Shown: positions 55,573 to 64,000, counted from the stretch's first letter. The stretch: DNA of 64,000 nt from Cyanobacterium aponinum PCC 10605 (GCF_000317675.1 NC_019776.1:3782001-3846000), one strand, 5' to 3'. Numbers and translations are program-made. The notes: generated from the letters alone by a model not told the origin.

Positions 55573-56082
55573 ATGTCCCCAGATATTACGGCTTCCATCA
55601 AGAAAAAACTTAACTCCAGAGGTTGGCGCATGACACCTCAAAGAGAAAAAATCCTTGAAGTATTTCAGAACTTGCCTCAAGGGAATCATCTCAGTGCCGA
55701 AGAATTACATCAAATGCTTACAGAGTCGGGGGAGAACATTAGTCTATCAACTATTTACCGCAGTGTAAAGTTGATGACAAAAATGAGAGTTTTAAGAGAA
55801 TTAGAACTAGCCGAGGGTCATAAACACTATGAATTAAATCATCCTTATCCCCACCACCATCATCACATTGTTTGTATTCAGTGTAATAAAACTATCGAAT
55901 TTCAAGATGACTCCATTTTAAAACATAGTCTTAAACAATGTCAGAAGGAGGAGTTTCAGTTAATAGATTGTCAGTTAACAGTTATGACTATTTGTAAGGA
56001 AGCCATTGAAATGGGTTGGCCTTCCACTTTACCCACTGATTGGTGTTGCAGTCGTGCGATCGCAGAGGGGCATCATAAGTAA
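55573..56082 (+). CDS. perR: Fur-family regulator, PerR/FurC type
   Basis: 169 residues from the ATG at 55573; an in-frame TTG at 55510 would add 21 residues without domain content. Winged helix RGWRMTPQREKIL...ISLSTIYRSVKLM, then a His-rich metal site (HPYPHHHHHIVCIQC). The second structural Cys pair is incomplete (TICKEA...WCCSRA). The sequence resembles cyanobacterial PerR/FurC, a peroxide-responsive repressor, more than FurA or Zur; the subtype is moderately certain. Confidence 0.82.
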   Translation: MSPDITASIKKKLNSRGWRMTPQREKILEVFQNLPQGNHLSAEELHQMLTESGENISLSTIYRSVKLMTKMRVLRELELAEGHKHYELNHPYPHHHHHIVCIQCNKTIEFQDDSILKHSLKQCQKEEFQLIDCQLTVMTICKEAIEMGWPSTLPTDWCCSRAIAEGHHK

Positions 56083-56094
56083 TTAAGACAAGGC

Positions 56095-56352
56095 AATTAG
56101 TGAATAGTGAATAGTTGATAATTAAAAGGTGACAGGTTTCAGGTTTCAGGTTTCAGGTGTTAGATGTTAGAAAATTTCCGAATTTTTAATTCTCCCTACT
56201 CCCTACTCCCCACTCCCCTACTTTTATAAAACCCCTAACTCCTAACTCATTACTTGTTTCCCCCTAATCCCCCCAATCCCCCAAGCCCCCAAAACTCTGA
56301 ACTCCGTTCACGACTGAAAGGAGTGTACGAGCGTAGCGAACTCTCCGAACCC
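56095..56352. repeat. Compound short-repeat array before the ABC ATPase
   Basis: GTGAATA units, CAGGTTT heptamers repeated four times, CCCTACTCC units, and the CTCCGTTCACGACTGAAAGGAG...CGAACTCTCCGAACC module at about 56299-56350. That module is open in the ATPase frame but is also found between genes at 12455-12510 and 58745-58797. Confidence 0.7.
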
Positions 56353-56358
56353 CCTAAT

Positions 56359-57042
56359 ATGCTTTATTTAAAAAACGTTTCCTATCATCCTGCCGCTATT
56401 CCCCATCCCATAATTCAAGATATAAATATTACCCTTCCTCCTCAAAAATTGGGGTTAATCATTGGGGTTAGTGGTTCAGGAAAAACAACCTTACTAGAAA
56501 TTTTAGCTGGATTGGCGGAAAAAACCAGTGGGCAAATTTTATGGCGTACCCAAGAATTAACTTCTGAGGATTTACAACAGTTGAGTGGTATTGTTTTTCA
56601 GTTTCCCGAAAGACATTTCTGTGGTGCGACGGTTCTTGAGGAGTTAAGATTAGGTCATCCTGAATTGAGTGCCACTCGTATCAAAGAAACTCTTACAGAA
56701 GTGGGATTAGAGCAAATCAATTATGATACTCCCCCTCATGCCTTAAGTGGAGGACAACAAAGAAGATTATCTTTAGCGGTACAGTTAATTAGACAACCTA
56801 ACATTTTATTGCTGGATGAACCCACTGCAGGGCTAGATTGGTTGATGAAAAGACAATTAGTAACTCTATTATCTCGTTTAAAAAAGCATTGGACGCTTTT
56901 GATTGTAACCCATGATGCTAGTGATTTAATTGATATTGCTGATAACTGTTGGCGCTTGGAAGAAGGAAGGCTCGAATCTGTTAATCAAGATACTCTTAAG
57001 CCCTTAAATAAGATGGAGGTAGATTTCGATCGCATTTTGTGA
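56359..57042 (+). CDS. ABC transporter ATPase, EcfA/CbiO-like
   Basis: 227 residues from the ATG at 56359; the open frame extends 35 codons upstream, but those codons are repeat DNA. Walker A GVSGSGKTTLL, Q-loop VFQFPERHF (FPE as in CbiO/EcfA), signature LSGGQQRRLSLAVQL, Walker B ILLLDEPTAGLD, switch VTHDASD. No permease is adjacent. Related stand-alone ATPases occur in cyanobacteria and plastids; cargo unknown. Confidence 0.85.
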   Translation: MLYLKNVSYHPAAIPHPIIQDINITLPPQKLGLIIGVSGSGKTTLLEILAGLAEKTSGQILWRTQELTSEDLQQLSGIVFQFPERHFCGATVLEELRLGHPELSATRIKETLTEVGLEQINYDTPPHALSGGQQRRLSLAVQLIRQPNILLLDEPTAGLDWLMKRQLVTLLSRLKKHWTLLIVTHDASDLIDIADNCWRLEEGRLESVNQDTLKPLNKMEVDFDRIL

Positions 57043-57060
57043 TCATATAGCAATTCTCAT

Positions 57061-57141
57061 TAGACATCTCCAGAAACTATCATTTTACAACGACAGAATA
57101 AGGGTTGTAATCCGATTTTTAGGAATTGTTGGAGATGTCTA
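57061..57141 (+). mobile_element. 81 bp mini-element with TAGACATCT ends, copy 2
   Basis: Starts TAGACATCTCCA and ends TGGAGATGTCTA, a perfect 12 bp inverted repeat. Same length as 51032-51112 and sharing the GAATTGTTGGAGATGTCTA end. It lies between the ABC ATPase and tRNA-Ser. Confidence 0.75.
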
Positions 57142-57241
57142 TTACTCTTAACTCCTAACTCCGCACCTTGAACTCAGGTTATCTTGAATTTTTCCTTGTC
57201 AAAGCTAGAAGTTTTTTGCTATAATCTGTAGGTGCCGTCTA

Positions 57242-57331
57242 GGAGAGATGGCTGAGCGGTTGAAAGCGGCTTCCTGCTAAGAAGTTATGGGGTCATAAGC
57301 TCCATCGAGGGTTCGAATCCCTCTCTCTCCG
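57242..57331 (+). tRNA. tRNA-Ser (anticodon GCU)
   Basis: 90 nt with acceptor pairing GGAGAGA / TCTCTCC, D-arm GGCTGAGCGGTTGAAAGC, anticodon loop CTGCTAA (GCT at 57276-57278), a long variable arm typical of serine tRNAs, and T-arm GGGTTCGAATCCC. CCA is not encoded. Confidence 0.96.
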
Positions 57332-57355
57332 TTGATTAACTTAATACAAGCGGAT

Positions 57356-57379
57356 AAACCCACATGATGGGTTTTTTGT
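57356..57379 (+). terminator. Intrinsic terminator after tRNA-Ser
   Basis: AAACCCA-CATGA-TGGGTTT stem-loop followed directly by TTT and G/T. It lies 25 bp after the tRNA. It also lies just past the stop codon of the convergent kinase gene, and the upstream A-run could let it work in both directions. Confidence 0.85.
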
Positions 57380-57393
57380 CTTAGTGAGGTAGT

Positions 57394-58500
57394 TCACAAA
57401 GACACTCTTGGCAGAACTACAGTGAACTTACTGCCTTTGTTTTCTTCGCTTTCCACGAAGATATTGCCTTGACATAACTCAACAGCTTTTTTAACAATAG
57501 ATAATCCTAAGCCATTACCTTTAATGTTACCAACATTATTGCCTCTCTCGAACAGGTGAAATAATTTGTCTTGATAGTCTTCGGGAATGCCAATTCCGTC
57601 ATCTTCAATTTCTAAAATAATTTCTTCTTCATTCTTATCTAACTTTAAACGGACTTCTCCTCCTTGGGGGGAATATTTAATAGCGTTAGACAAAAGATTG
57701 TGTAAGATGTGATTAAGTATTTTTTGGTCTAAACAAACATCATATTGATTATCATTGGTGCATAGTTTGATTTGGTGTTCATCAGAGAGGTTTTTATATT
57801 CTTCTACCAATATTTCCAGATATTCCACAAGGTTAAAGTTTTGCGGGTAAAGGGTTACTTTGCCTTCTTCTGCCCGACTAATTAGCAATAAGTCCTCAAG
57901 AGAGTCTTTCATTTTACCCACCGCAGACTTAATAAAGTTAAAATATCTTTCTTTTTTATCGGGGGAGATGCGATCGCCATAATCTCGAATTAACTCAGTA
58001 TAGCCGAGAATGTTAGTTAAGGGTGTACGCAAATCATGGGATGCCGTGGCAAGAGCCCGACTTTTCAATTCATTAATTTTTTTTTCGGCACACAATTCTT
58101 CTTCTGTATGCTTATCTTCCCTATATTTAGCCAATGCCATGCTAATAGTAGTGCTAATGTCGGCAATTTTGTAAGGCTTTACTAAATAACCATAAACGGG
58201 AGTTGCTTTTGCTCTTTGTAGAGTATCTGTGTCAGCATAGGCACTTAAATAAATAATCGGAATTTTCCACTGATGATAAATCTGCTGTGCCGCACTAATA
58301 CCGTCCATTTTCCCCTTTAACATAATATCCATCAAAATTAAATCAGGAGGGGATTTTTCTACCTGAGAAATGGCTTTTTCACCACTATTAACCACCGCAC
58401 TGATATGGTAGCCTAATTTCTTCAAATCCAGAGCTAGACTCTCGGCGGCAATTAATTCATCTTCGACAATTAAGATTGTGGTGGTGAGGATATTATTCAT
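57394..58500 (-). CDS. Response regulator-histidine kinase hybrid
   Basis: 368 residues from the ATG at 58500; the frame is open 17 codons further. An N-terminal receiver (DE pair, acceptor Asp in LILMDIMLKGKMDG, Lys in GYLVKPY) is followed by a HisKA dimerisation helix with phospho-His in ATASHDLRTPLTNILGYTELI and an HATPase (NAIKYSP, DDGIGIPEDY, GNGLGLSIV). This receiver-first order is common in cyanobacteria, where the receiver accepts phosphate from another kinase. No output partner is adjacent. Confidence 0.9.
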   Translation of the reverse strand: MNNILTTTILIVEDELIAAESLALDLKKLGYHISAVVNSGEKAISQVEKSPPDLILMDIMLKGKMDGISAAQQIYHQWKIPIIYLSAYADTDTLQRAKATPVYGYLVKPYKIADISTTISMALAKYREDKHTEEELCAEKKINELKSRALATASHDLRTPLTNILGYTELIRDYGDRISPDKKERYFNFIKSAVGKMKDSLEDLLLISRAEEGKVTLYPQNFNLVEYLEILVEEYKNLSDEHQIKLCTNDNQYDVCLDQKILNHILHNLLSNAIKYSPQGGEVRLKLDKNEEEIILEIEDDGIGIPEDYQDKLFHLFERGNNVGNIKGNGLGLSIVKKAVELCQGNIFVESEENKGSKFTVVLPRVSL

Positions 58501-58551
58501 AGGGAGAAATATACTTGAGAATGTGTTGAATTTCTTGAGTTTATTTTTCAA

Positions 58552-58904
58552 ACACCTTACTTGGAAAATATCAGTTAATGAATATCAATAATAGTTTCTA
58601 GTATTGTGTTTAACTACTAAATTAATTTTACTCTATAAAGAGATTTTGAAATTCTTTTAAGTTAGGACTTATCGGAAAGAGGTTTCAGGTTTCAGGTTGC
58701 CAGTGTCAGGATATTAGGGGGATGAGGAGATAGGGGCAAGTAGGGGTTCGGAGAGTTCACTTCGCTCGTACACTCCTTTCAGTCGTGAACGGAGTTTCTA
58801 ATTATCAACTATTCACCCCAACACTATTCACTTTTTTCACCTTTGCCCTTTTTCATCGCTAATTGCTAACTGCTAACGGCTCTTACATCAACCTAAGTTA
58901 AAGT
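58552..58904. repeat. Compound repeat spacer between kinase and VKOR genes
   Basis: Carries GGTTTCAGGTTTCAGG heptamers (about 58680), GGGGGATGAGGAGATAGG, and the GTTCGGAGAGTTCACTTCGCTCG...TCAGTCGTGAACGGAG module (58745-58797), ending in AATTGCTAACTGCTAACGG units. No TIR terminus is clear and no gene is seen. Confidence 0.6.
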
Positions 58905-59924
58905 TTATCTGAGAGTATATTTAAAGTTTTGTTCTCCCGTATAACCTGTTAATTCTGCTAATTTTTCTAAGGATTGTACCCCTTCATATACTTGACCTTG
59001 AATAATCCATGTGGGAAAAGCTCTAATGTTTGCGTCAACGCATTTTTGTGGTTCTCCTTTTAAGCCATCAGGAGCGCATTCTATTTTTTTGAGATGGTTA
59101 TTAAAGGCTTCTTGCCCAAATAGCTGTTTTTGGTCGTAGCAGTGAGGACACCAATAAGCAGAGTACATAACGGCATCAGATTGGGCTAAGTGTTTAGCAA
59201 GGGCAATTTCTGACTCTCCTGATGTGGTGGTGATTTCCCAACCAATGGGCGGTTTTGCTTCAACGGTGGGTCTAGTAATGATAATTTTTCCATTTTGAGA
59301 TATTTCCGTGGCTGGTTGATTGGTGGCAACGTCAGCATTCACATTGGCATATACTCCCACGGTACTTACTAGGGTGATAAGTGCGATCGCAACTCCTGTA
59401 AAAATAATTTGTCCCATGTCTTCCCAATCGTTTCCAATAATTGTCAAAGTTAATAAACTTAAAGAAAATAAAGCAGAACCGATGCAATAGTAACAAACTG
59501 TTTGCAATTCAAAGGCTAATACATACATTAGATAGGCACTAAAAGTTGCCATGGCAAAGCTACCCACTAGCATCCCCCACCATGTCCATTTTTCTAAACT
59601 AAGTCTAAGCTGTTTACTTTTTTCAGGATTAATGAATAACGGTGAAAGGGCAAAAATTGCCATAACTAGATAGGCTAATGAGCCAAATAGACTCAATGGT
59701 GGACCTGTTTTACCTTGGGGATCGAAAGGATAAGCATAGGCACTATCTAAAACACTACTGCAACCTGCCGCAGTATTTGCTACTTCTGTTGTACAAGCAA
59801 CTTCTCCTCCTGCCAATTTGGTGATGGTGAGATAGAGGGTTAAAATTAAGCCCACAATGGCGATCGCACCAATGATAAGACGAGATTTTTTTTGTATCCA
59901 AGTTTGATTTCGACGACGAAGCAT
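58905..59924 (-). CDS. VKOR-thioredoxin fusion, disulfide-forming oxidase
   Basis: 339 residues. Four to five helices form the vitamin K epoxide reductase domain with loop Cys residues in ACTTEVANTAAGCSSVL and the active CxxC in VCYYCIGS. A soluble C-terminal thioredoxin-like domain has WCPHC. The fusion, known from Synechococcus and other cyanobacteria, passes electrons from newly formed protein disulfides to quinone and supports envelope or lumen protein folding, including photosystem II assembly. Confidence 0.93.
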   Translation of the reverse strand: MLRRRNQTWIQKKSRLIIGAIAIVGLILTLYLTITKLAGGEVACTTEVANTAAGCSSVLDSAYAYPFDPQGKTGPPLSLFGSLAYLVMAIFALSPLFINPEKSKQLRLSLEKWTWWGMLVGSFAMATFSAYLMYVLAFELQTVCYYCIGSALFSLSLLTLTIIGNDWEDMGQIIFTGVAIALITLVSTVGVYANVNADVATNQPATEISQNGKIIITRPTVEAKPPIGWEITTTSGESEIALAKHLAQSDAVMYSAYWCPHCYDQKQLFGQEAFNNHLKKIECAPDGLKGEPQKCVDANIRAFPTWIIQGQVYEGVQSLEKLAELTGYTGEQNFKYTLR

Positions 59925-59954
59925 AATAAGTAATTATATTTTTTAGTTTAATTA

Positions 59955-60115
59955 TGATCTGAGTTCAAGGTTCGGAGTTATAAAATAGGTTTCAGGTTTC
60001 AGGTTTCAGGTTTCAGGTTTAGGGGAGTAATGAGTAATTAGTAATGAGTAATTATCAACTATCAACTATTCACTATTCACTAATTGCCCTTTGCCCCTTG
60101 AGCTTTTCTTCACTT
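59955..60115. repeat. Short-repeat array between VKOR and btpA
   Basis: CTGAGTTCAAGG (a degraded TIR end) is followed by GTTTCAGGTTTCAGG heptamers in tandem, then AGTAATGAGTAAT and AACTATTCACTATTCACT units. Same module types as the other compound arrays, without a second terminus. Confidence 0.65.
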
Positions 60116-60130
60116 ACCGAGTATAACAAT

Positions 60131-60973
60131 TTAGTTTTTGACCTTTTCTGTAGTTTCTTTTTTCTGAGGAATAACCATGGGAGTACTAGCGGCTTCGACA
60201 AACTGAGATACTCTACTAGGGTCTATAGTTTCGTGAATGTTACCATGACGTTTGAGGGAACTAGCAACGATAACACCATCTGCGAATGTCATTAACTGCC
60301 CAATATTCTCCCAATTAGCACCGCTACCGATAAAAACAGGGGTATCTTGAGAAGCGGACTTGGCTAACTCTAAATCTTCTAAACTGGGGGGTAATCCTGT
60401 TGACCAACCTGATAAGATAATTCCATCTGCTAATCCTCGGTGAATGGTATCGGTGACGGCACTGGTTAAATTTGGTGTGCCAAGAGGACGAGCGTGTTTT
60501 ACTAAGACATCAGCAAAAATGGCTATATCTTGCCCTAATTCTCGGCGATAACGTTGGATTTCGTGGGCTTTTCCTTCTATTACCCCCTGATCTGTTGCCA
60601 TTACCCCTGTATAGACATTGACTCGTATAAATTGAGCTCCCACACAAGATGCGATCGCCATCCCACTCTGAGCATCATTTCTGAGAACATTTAAACCGAT
60701 GGGTAACATTACTAAACTCATGATGCGATCGACAATCAGTGTCATGGCACTGACTACAGCAGGATCAACTTTATCCTTAGTAAAAGGGGCATCAAAAAAA
60801 TTTTCAATAATAATACCGTCCACCCCTCCTGCGGCTAAAGCAGTGGCTTCTTGTTCTGCCCTTTCCATCACTGCTTTTAAGTTACCGCCCCAACGGGCAG
60901 AAGTGGGCAAGGGTAATAAATGAACAACACCAATAACGGGTTTTTTCGTGCCAAATATTTTTTCTGTTATCAT
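60131..60973 (-). CDS. btpA: Photosystem I biogenesis protein BtpA
   Basis: 280 residues. BtpA family pattern throughout: VIGVVHLLPLPTSARWGG, GGVDGIIIENFFDAPF, MTLIVDRIM, GLNVLRNDA, FIRVNVYTGVMATDQG, GLADGIILSGWSTG and PVFIGSGANWENI. A thylakoid-associated TIM-barrel protein needed to stabilise photosystem I reaction-centre proteins in Synechocystis. It supports cyanobacterial origin. Confidence 0.95.
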   Translation of the reverse strand: MITEKIFGTKKPVIGVVHLLPLPTSARWGGNLKAVMERAEQEATALAAGGVDGIIIENFFDAPFTKDKVDPAVVSAMTLIVDRIMSLVMLPIGLNVLRNDAQSGMAIASCVGAQFIRVNVYTGVMATDQGVIEGKAHEIQRYRRELGQDIAIFADVLVKHARPLGTPNLTSAVTDTIHRGLADGIILSGWSTGLPPSLEDLELAKSASQDTPVFIGSGANWENIGQLMTFADGVIVASSLKRHGNIHETIDPSRVSQFVEAASTPMVIPQKKETTEKVKN

Positions 60974-61210
60974 AAAAATTTATTATATAAATATCTTCCT
61001 AGAAGGGACAGTTATGCTGTATGCCCTTTTACTAATCAGCAAGATTTTATTTTAATGGTCGTTGGTAAATCTCTCAAATATTGTAAGCTAGTTTGATGAA
61101 TAAGTTTACTGGTAAAGCTCGGGAAAAGAGAAAAGAAAATTTGTGAAAAGTGAGAATAGCAAAATTAAGAGTCATGATGAACTATGAGTTGTTGAAAAAA
61201 TTAGAAAATT

Positions 61211-61450
61211 ATGAAAACATTAATTAGATTAAAAATAGAGATGTTTAAAGAAGATAATATAACCTATTTCGTTGCTACTAGTGATGATTTAGAAGGCTTA
61301 GTGGCAGAGGGAGAAACCATTGAACAAGTGCTAGAAATTGCTCAAGATGTGGCTAAAATTTTATTAGAATTTGAACAAAACAACAATAATAAAAATATTA
61401 TCAAAGACATTCCTAATGAATTTGAATATCCTCTATTTATGGAGGTTTAA
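61211..61450 (+). CDS. hicB: HicB-like antitoxin (DUF1902 type)
   Basis: 79 residues. The RNase H-like HicB strand pattern is visible (MKTLIRLKIEMFKEDNITYFVATSDDLEGLVAEGETIEQVLEIAQDVAKILLEF). It would neutralise the HicA-like product encoded next. The last codons contain the GGAGG that could serve the downstream gene. Confidence 0.8.
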   Translation: MKTLIRLKIEMFKEDNITYFVATSDDLEGLVAEGETIEQVLEIAQDVAKILLEFEQNNNNKNIIKDIPNEFEYPLFMEV

Positions 61451-61671
61451 TAGGTAGATTATTTGATTTTTTCTATCAAAAAATTACTCAAAAACTAAAT
61501 AAATTAGGCTTTGAATTTTATCCTATGGCGAAAGAAGATCATGAAATTTGGTTTAATCCCAAAACTAAAGCTAAAACAACTATTCCCCATCATCGAGAAA
61601 TTAAAGAAGGTACACTAAGAAATATTTTAAAACAAGCTAAAATCGACGTAGATACTTTTCTGACAATATAG
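61450..61671 (+). CDS. hicA: HicA-like toxin without a standard start codon
   Basis: The frame reads GRLFDFFYQKITQKLNKLGFEFYP...DHEIWFNPKTKAKTTIPHHREIKEGTLRNILKQAKI and stops at 61671. These are HicA features: KLGFEF, the catalytic-type His in DHEIW, TIPHH, and GTLRNILKQA. The N-terminus has no in-frame ATG, GTG or TTG. The best placed codon is ATA at 61450, four bases after GGAGG at 61441-61445 and overlapping the hicB stop by one base. It may be a mutated start (ATG to ATA) and so a silent toxin, or a very weak start. Confidence 0.7.
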   Translation: MGRLFDFFYQKITQKLNKLGFEFYPMAKEDHEIWFNPKTKAKTTIPHHREIKEGTLRNILKQAKIDVDTFLTI

Positions 61672-61827
61672 GCTTTTCCTAAAATAAAATTATTATCCTT
61701 TTAACTATAATTTTTCTCTAGGATATACTTGACAAGGTTCTAAATTTGAGTATTTTAAAAATTACTCTTCCCTTTTCCTTACCTTCACTACTATCTTTTA
61801 TTCCTTGACTGAATATAAAATCACAAT

Positions 61828-62505
61828 ATGAATAATTTTATTAATGCCCGTTTTCTCAAAGCCACTCCTATTCTCATTAAGGGTAGTTTAACTATTTTTA
61901 TCGCTGTCGGTACTTTTTCTGCGTGGCAGACTACTCGTAATTTATGGCGTAATTTTACGGGTATGTTTAACTATCAGGTTACATCACCTACCATAAAAGA
62001 CCCTCATATACTAATTCAACAAATTCAAGGGGTTAGTGAGTTAACAACTACAGTTTTTGTTATGGATGCGATCGCACCTATTTCTTCTCAACGAAAATTA
62101 GGGGAATGGGTAATCGGTGAAACCAGTTTACTTTATATTGCCAGAGGAGAAGTAAAAGCAGGATTAGATTTAAGTAAAATTACCTCTGAGGATGTGAGTA
62201 TCAATCAAGATACTATAACTATTGAATTACCAGCCCCAGAAATTCTTGACAGTAAAATTGATGTTACTAAATCTCAGGTATATGATTATGATCGAGGTTT
62301 CCTCAATTTAGGTCCAGATAACGCCCCTCAGTTACAAAGTGAGGCACAAAAACAAACTTTAAATAAAATTAAACAGACTGCCTGTGATGAGAATATATTA
62401 GAACAAGCCAACGAAAGAGCGATCGTGGTTATTAGCCAATTAATGGAAACTTCTGGATATAAGAATGTAGTTGTTAAAACTTCTAGCCTTGAAACTTGTC
62501 CATAG
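61828..62505 (+). CDS. DUF4230-family protein
   Basis: 225 residues with one N-terminal membrane helix (about 15-33), then a DUF4230-type domain (ISELTTTVFVMDAIAPISSQRK-like opening, TSLLYIARGEVKAGLDLSKI, ITIELPAPEILDSKID). The function of this family is unknown. It precedes the sugar-type ABC ATPase by 76 bp on the same strand. Confidence 0.75.
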   Translation: MNNFINARFLKATPILIKGSLTIFIAVGTFSAWQTTRNLWRNFTGMFNYQVTSPTIKDPHILIQQIQGVSELTTTVFVMDAIAPISSQRKLGEWVIGETSLLYIARGEVKAGLDLSKITSEDVSINQDTITIELPAPEILDSKIDVTKSQVYDYDRGFLNLGPDNAPQLQSEAQKQTLNKIKQTACDENILEQANERAIVVISQLMETSGYKNVVVKTSSLETCP

Positions 62506-62581
62506 GAAAACATGAATGACCTTGAAGCTAAATGCTATAATCTGACCTTGAATACATTAGCTAAAACATTGAGTAAAGAGT

Positions 62582-63796
62582 TTGTCACGGGTTACTATTG
62601 AGAATCTATATAAAACTTACAATTCGGCGAAGGAAGTAGATGAGTCGCAAATCATTACTAATGCTGTTTTGAAGGGAATTAATCTCCAAATTCAAGAAGG
62701 AGAGTTTATGGTTTTGGTTGGTCCTTCAGGATGTGGCAAAAGTACTTTACTACGTTTGATTGCTGGTTTAGAGGAAATTTCAGGGGGAAAAATTTATATT
62801 GGCGATCGCATCGTTAACGAATTGCCCCCCAAAGCTAGAGATATAGCAATGGTCTTTCAAAATTATGCTTTATATCCTCATCTGAGCGTTTATGATAATA
62901 TCGCCTTTGGTTTACGGCGTATGAAAAATAATGACTATCCCTCTAACTCCCCCATAGAAACACTGCTCTCATCTTTAACGGGTTTTTTACCTCCTTCTTT
63001 ACGGTATGTCAATAGTACAGAAAAGAAAATTCAAGCACAAGTTAAGACCGTAGCAGAAATGTTACAAATAGATCATCTTTTATTCAGATTACCGAAACAG
63101 TTGTCAGGAGGGCAAAAACAAAGGGTAGCCCTAGGAAGAGCGATCGCACGAAATCCACAAGTATTTTTAATGGATGAACCCTTATCTAATCTTGACGCTA
63201 AATTGAGAACAGAAACCCGAATGCAAATTGTTAAGCTACAAAAACAATTACAAGTTACTACCATTTATGTAACTCATGATCAGACAGAAGCAATGACAAT
63301 GGGCGATCGCATTGCCGTGATGAATCAAGGAGAAATCCAACAAATAGCCACACCTTTAGAAATTTATCAGCATCCTGCCAACACATTTGTCGCTCAATTT
63401 ATTGGTAGTCCAGCCATGAATTTATTAGAAGTTAACTATCAAAAACCAGACTTGTTGATTTATGGTCAAACCAAAATTCCTTTAACATCCCAATGGCAAG
63501 AAATATTGAAAGATTATAATTATGAAAAAATTTGGTTAGGAATTAGACCAGAATTATTTTATGTAACGGAAGAATCTTCTGCTAGTATTCCCGTTATTGT
63601 TAACTTAGTAGAAGCCTTGGGTCATGAAACCATCTTAACAGTCAATGCGGAAAATAATCCAGAACAAAACCTACAAATCAAACTATTTAATCATGACTTG
63701 ATTACTTTTGGCGAGAAAATAAACTTAGGGATTCAACTAGAAAACGTCAACTTTTTTGACCATTATACTAGACAAAATATATTATTAAAAAGTTAA
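62582..63796 (+). CDS. MalK/UgpC-like ABC transporter ATPase
   Basis: 404 residues from a TTG start, since no ATG fits the N-terminal SRVTIENLYKTYNS. Walker A GPSGCGKSTLL, signature LSGGQKQRVALGRAI, Walker B VFLMDEPLSNLD, switch THDQTEAM, then a C-terminal TOBE-type domain. A 40-residue insertion (about 120-160) sits between the Q-loop and signature. MalK-family proteins energise uptake of sugars or compatible solutes such as glucosylglycerol; the partner permease is not in the window. Confidence 0.88.
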   Translation: MSRVTIENLYKTYNSAKEVDESQIITNAVLKGINLQIQEGEFMVLVGPSGCGKSTLLRLIAGLEEISGGKIYIGDRIVNELPPKARDIAMVFQNYALYPHLSVYDNIAFGLRRMKNNDYPSNSPIETLLSSLTGFLPPSLRYVNSTEKKIQAQVKTVAEMLQIDHLLFRLPKQLSGGQKQRVALGRAIARNPQVFLMDEPLSNLDAKLRTETRMQIVKLQKQLQVTTIYVTHDQTEAMTMGDRIAVMNQGEIQQIATPLEIYQHPANTFVAQFIGSPAMNLLEVNYQKPDLLIYGQTKIPLTSQWQEILKDYNYEKIWLGIRPELFYVTEESSASIPVIVNLVEALGHETILTVNAENNPEQNLQIKLFNHDLITFGEKINLGIQLENVNFFDHYTRQNILLKS

Positions 63797-63807
63797 AATA
63801 AAACTTC

Positions 63808-64000
63808 ATGATTAGTACTAATAACCTCCGAGAACCTATTGATAAAATTTGCTTTTTTCTGATAGCAATATTTAGTTTTATCATTGTGCTTTTAATTAGC
63901 AGTACTAAATTTTGTTATGAGGGAAAATGTTTATTTAATAATAATCCTGAAGTTAAAGAATTTAGTTGGCAAGATAAGAAAATAGGTTCAATAGATAAAG
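63808..64000 (+). CDS. Membrane-anchored protein, cut by window edge
   Basis: 64 residues visible. An N-terminal membrane helix (about 13-34, ICFFLIAIFSFIVLLI) is followed by KEFSWQDKKIGSIDK. The last segment resembles the start of a cyanobacterial family with bacterial Ig-like domains, recalled from memory and not certain. It follows the ABC ATPase by 11 bp and is probably co-transcribed. Confidence 0.55.
   Translation, partial: MISTNNLREPIDKICFFLIAIFSFIIVLLISSTKFCYEGKCLFNNNPEVKEFSWQDKKIGSIDK

Noticed and set aside
56254-56358. 35-codon N-terminal extension of the ABC ATPase frame
   Set aside because: The codons are made of dispersed repeat modules also found in non-coding DNA at 12455 and 58745, give a Pro/Ser-rich peptide without homology, and a good ATG at 56359 starts the conserved domain.

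Overview
The window is chromosomal DNA from an AT-rich unicellular cyanobacterium. The evidence is frequent HIP1 octamers (GCGATCGC) inside genes, the photosystem I biogenesis gene btpA, a Pil-type chemotaxis locus of cyanobacterial layout, a cyanobacterial-type bifunctional PutA, a PerR/FurC-type Fur protein, a VKOR-thioredoxin fusion, and a guanidine operon in the same order as Synechocystis sll1077-1082. A Cyanobacterium/Geminocystis-like genus is my inference, not something the sequence proves.

Layout. 1-8.6 kb: minus-strand Pil chemotaxis cluster (pilH, pilI, pilJ, pilL, then a cut-off PatA/PilG-like gene), with a broken toxin-antitoxin pair lodged between pilJ and pilL. 9.2-17.6 kb: putA, dusA, an IS607-type remnant with an intact tnpB, rnc, an ABM-domain membrane protein and a guanine-deaminase-like gene. 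17.7-27 kb: a giant two-partner-secretion exoprotein ending in a CHAT (caspase-like) domain. 27.2-28.3 kb: a GluR0-like glutamate-receptor potassium channel. 28.6-34.1 kb: a guanidine import and hydrolysis operon (gdmH, ghaA, ghaB, ABC transporter) behind a guanidine-I (ykkC) riboswitch. 34.5-44 kb: a second CHAT protein, gatB, a 1325-residue DUF4114 protein and thrS. 44.4-48.2 kb: a one-polypeptide restriction-modification enzyme carrying an in-frame RAYT transposase. 48.5-54.1 kb: a quinol nitric oxide reductase with cupin and CopD-like neighbours, and gpsA. 54.5-64 kb: alpha/beta hydrolase, perR/furC, an ABC ATPase, tRNA-Ser(GCU), a response regulator-histidine kinase, VKOR, btpA, a hicBA-like pair, a DUF4230 gene, a MalK-like ATPase and a cut-off gene.

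The most unusual content is the repeat landscape. At least four families occupy intergenic DNA and also enter genes. (1) A MITE-like family with ends ACCTGAGTTCGG / CCGAACTGAGGT shows 6-7 bp target duplications. (2) A 175-188 bp ISL3-like MITE has perfect 8 bp duplications in both copies. (3) An 81 bp element has TAGACATCT ends. (4) A perfect 20 bp palindrome (REP) occurs inside family-1 copies and on both sides of a RAYT transposase. That RAYT segment lies in frame inside the restriction-modification gene, bounded by a 10 bp direct repeat. Removing 747 bp (249 codons) restores an ordinary 1016-residue enzyme. Repeat DNA also splits a VapC-like toxin gene and is translated in the linker of PutA.
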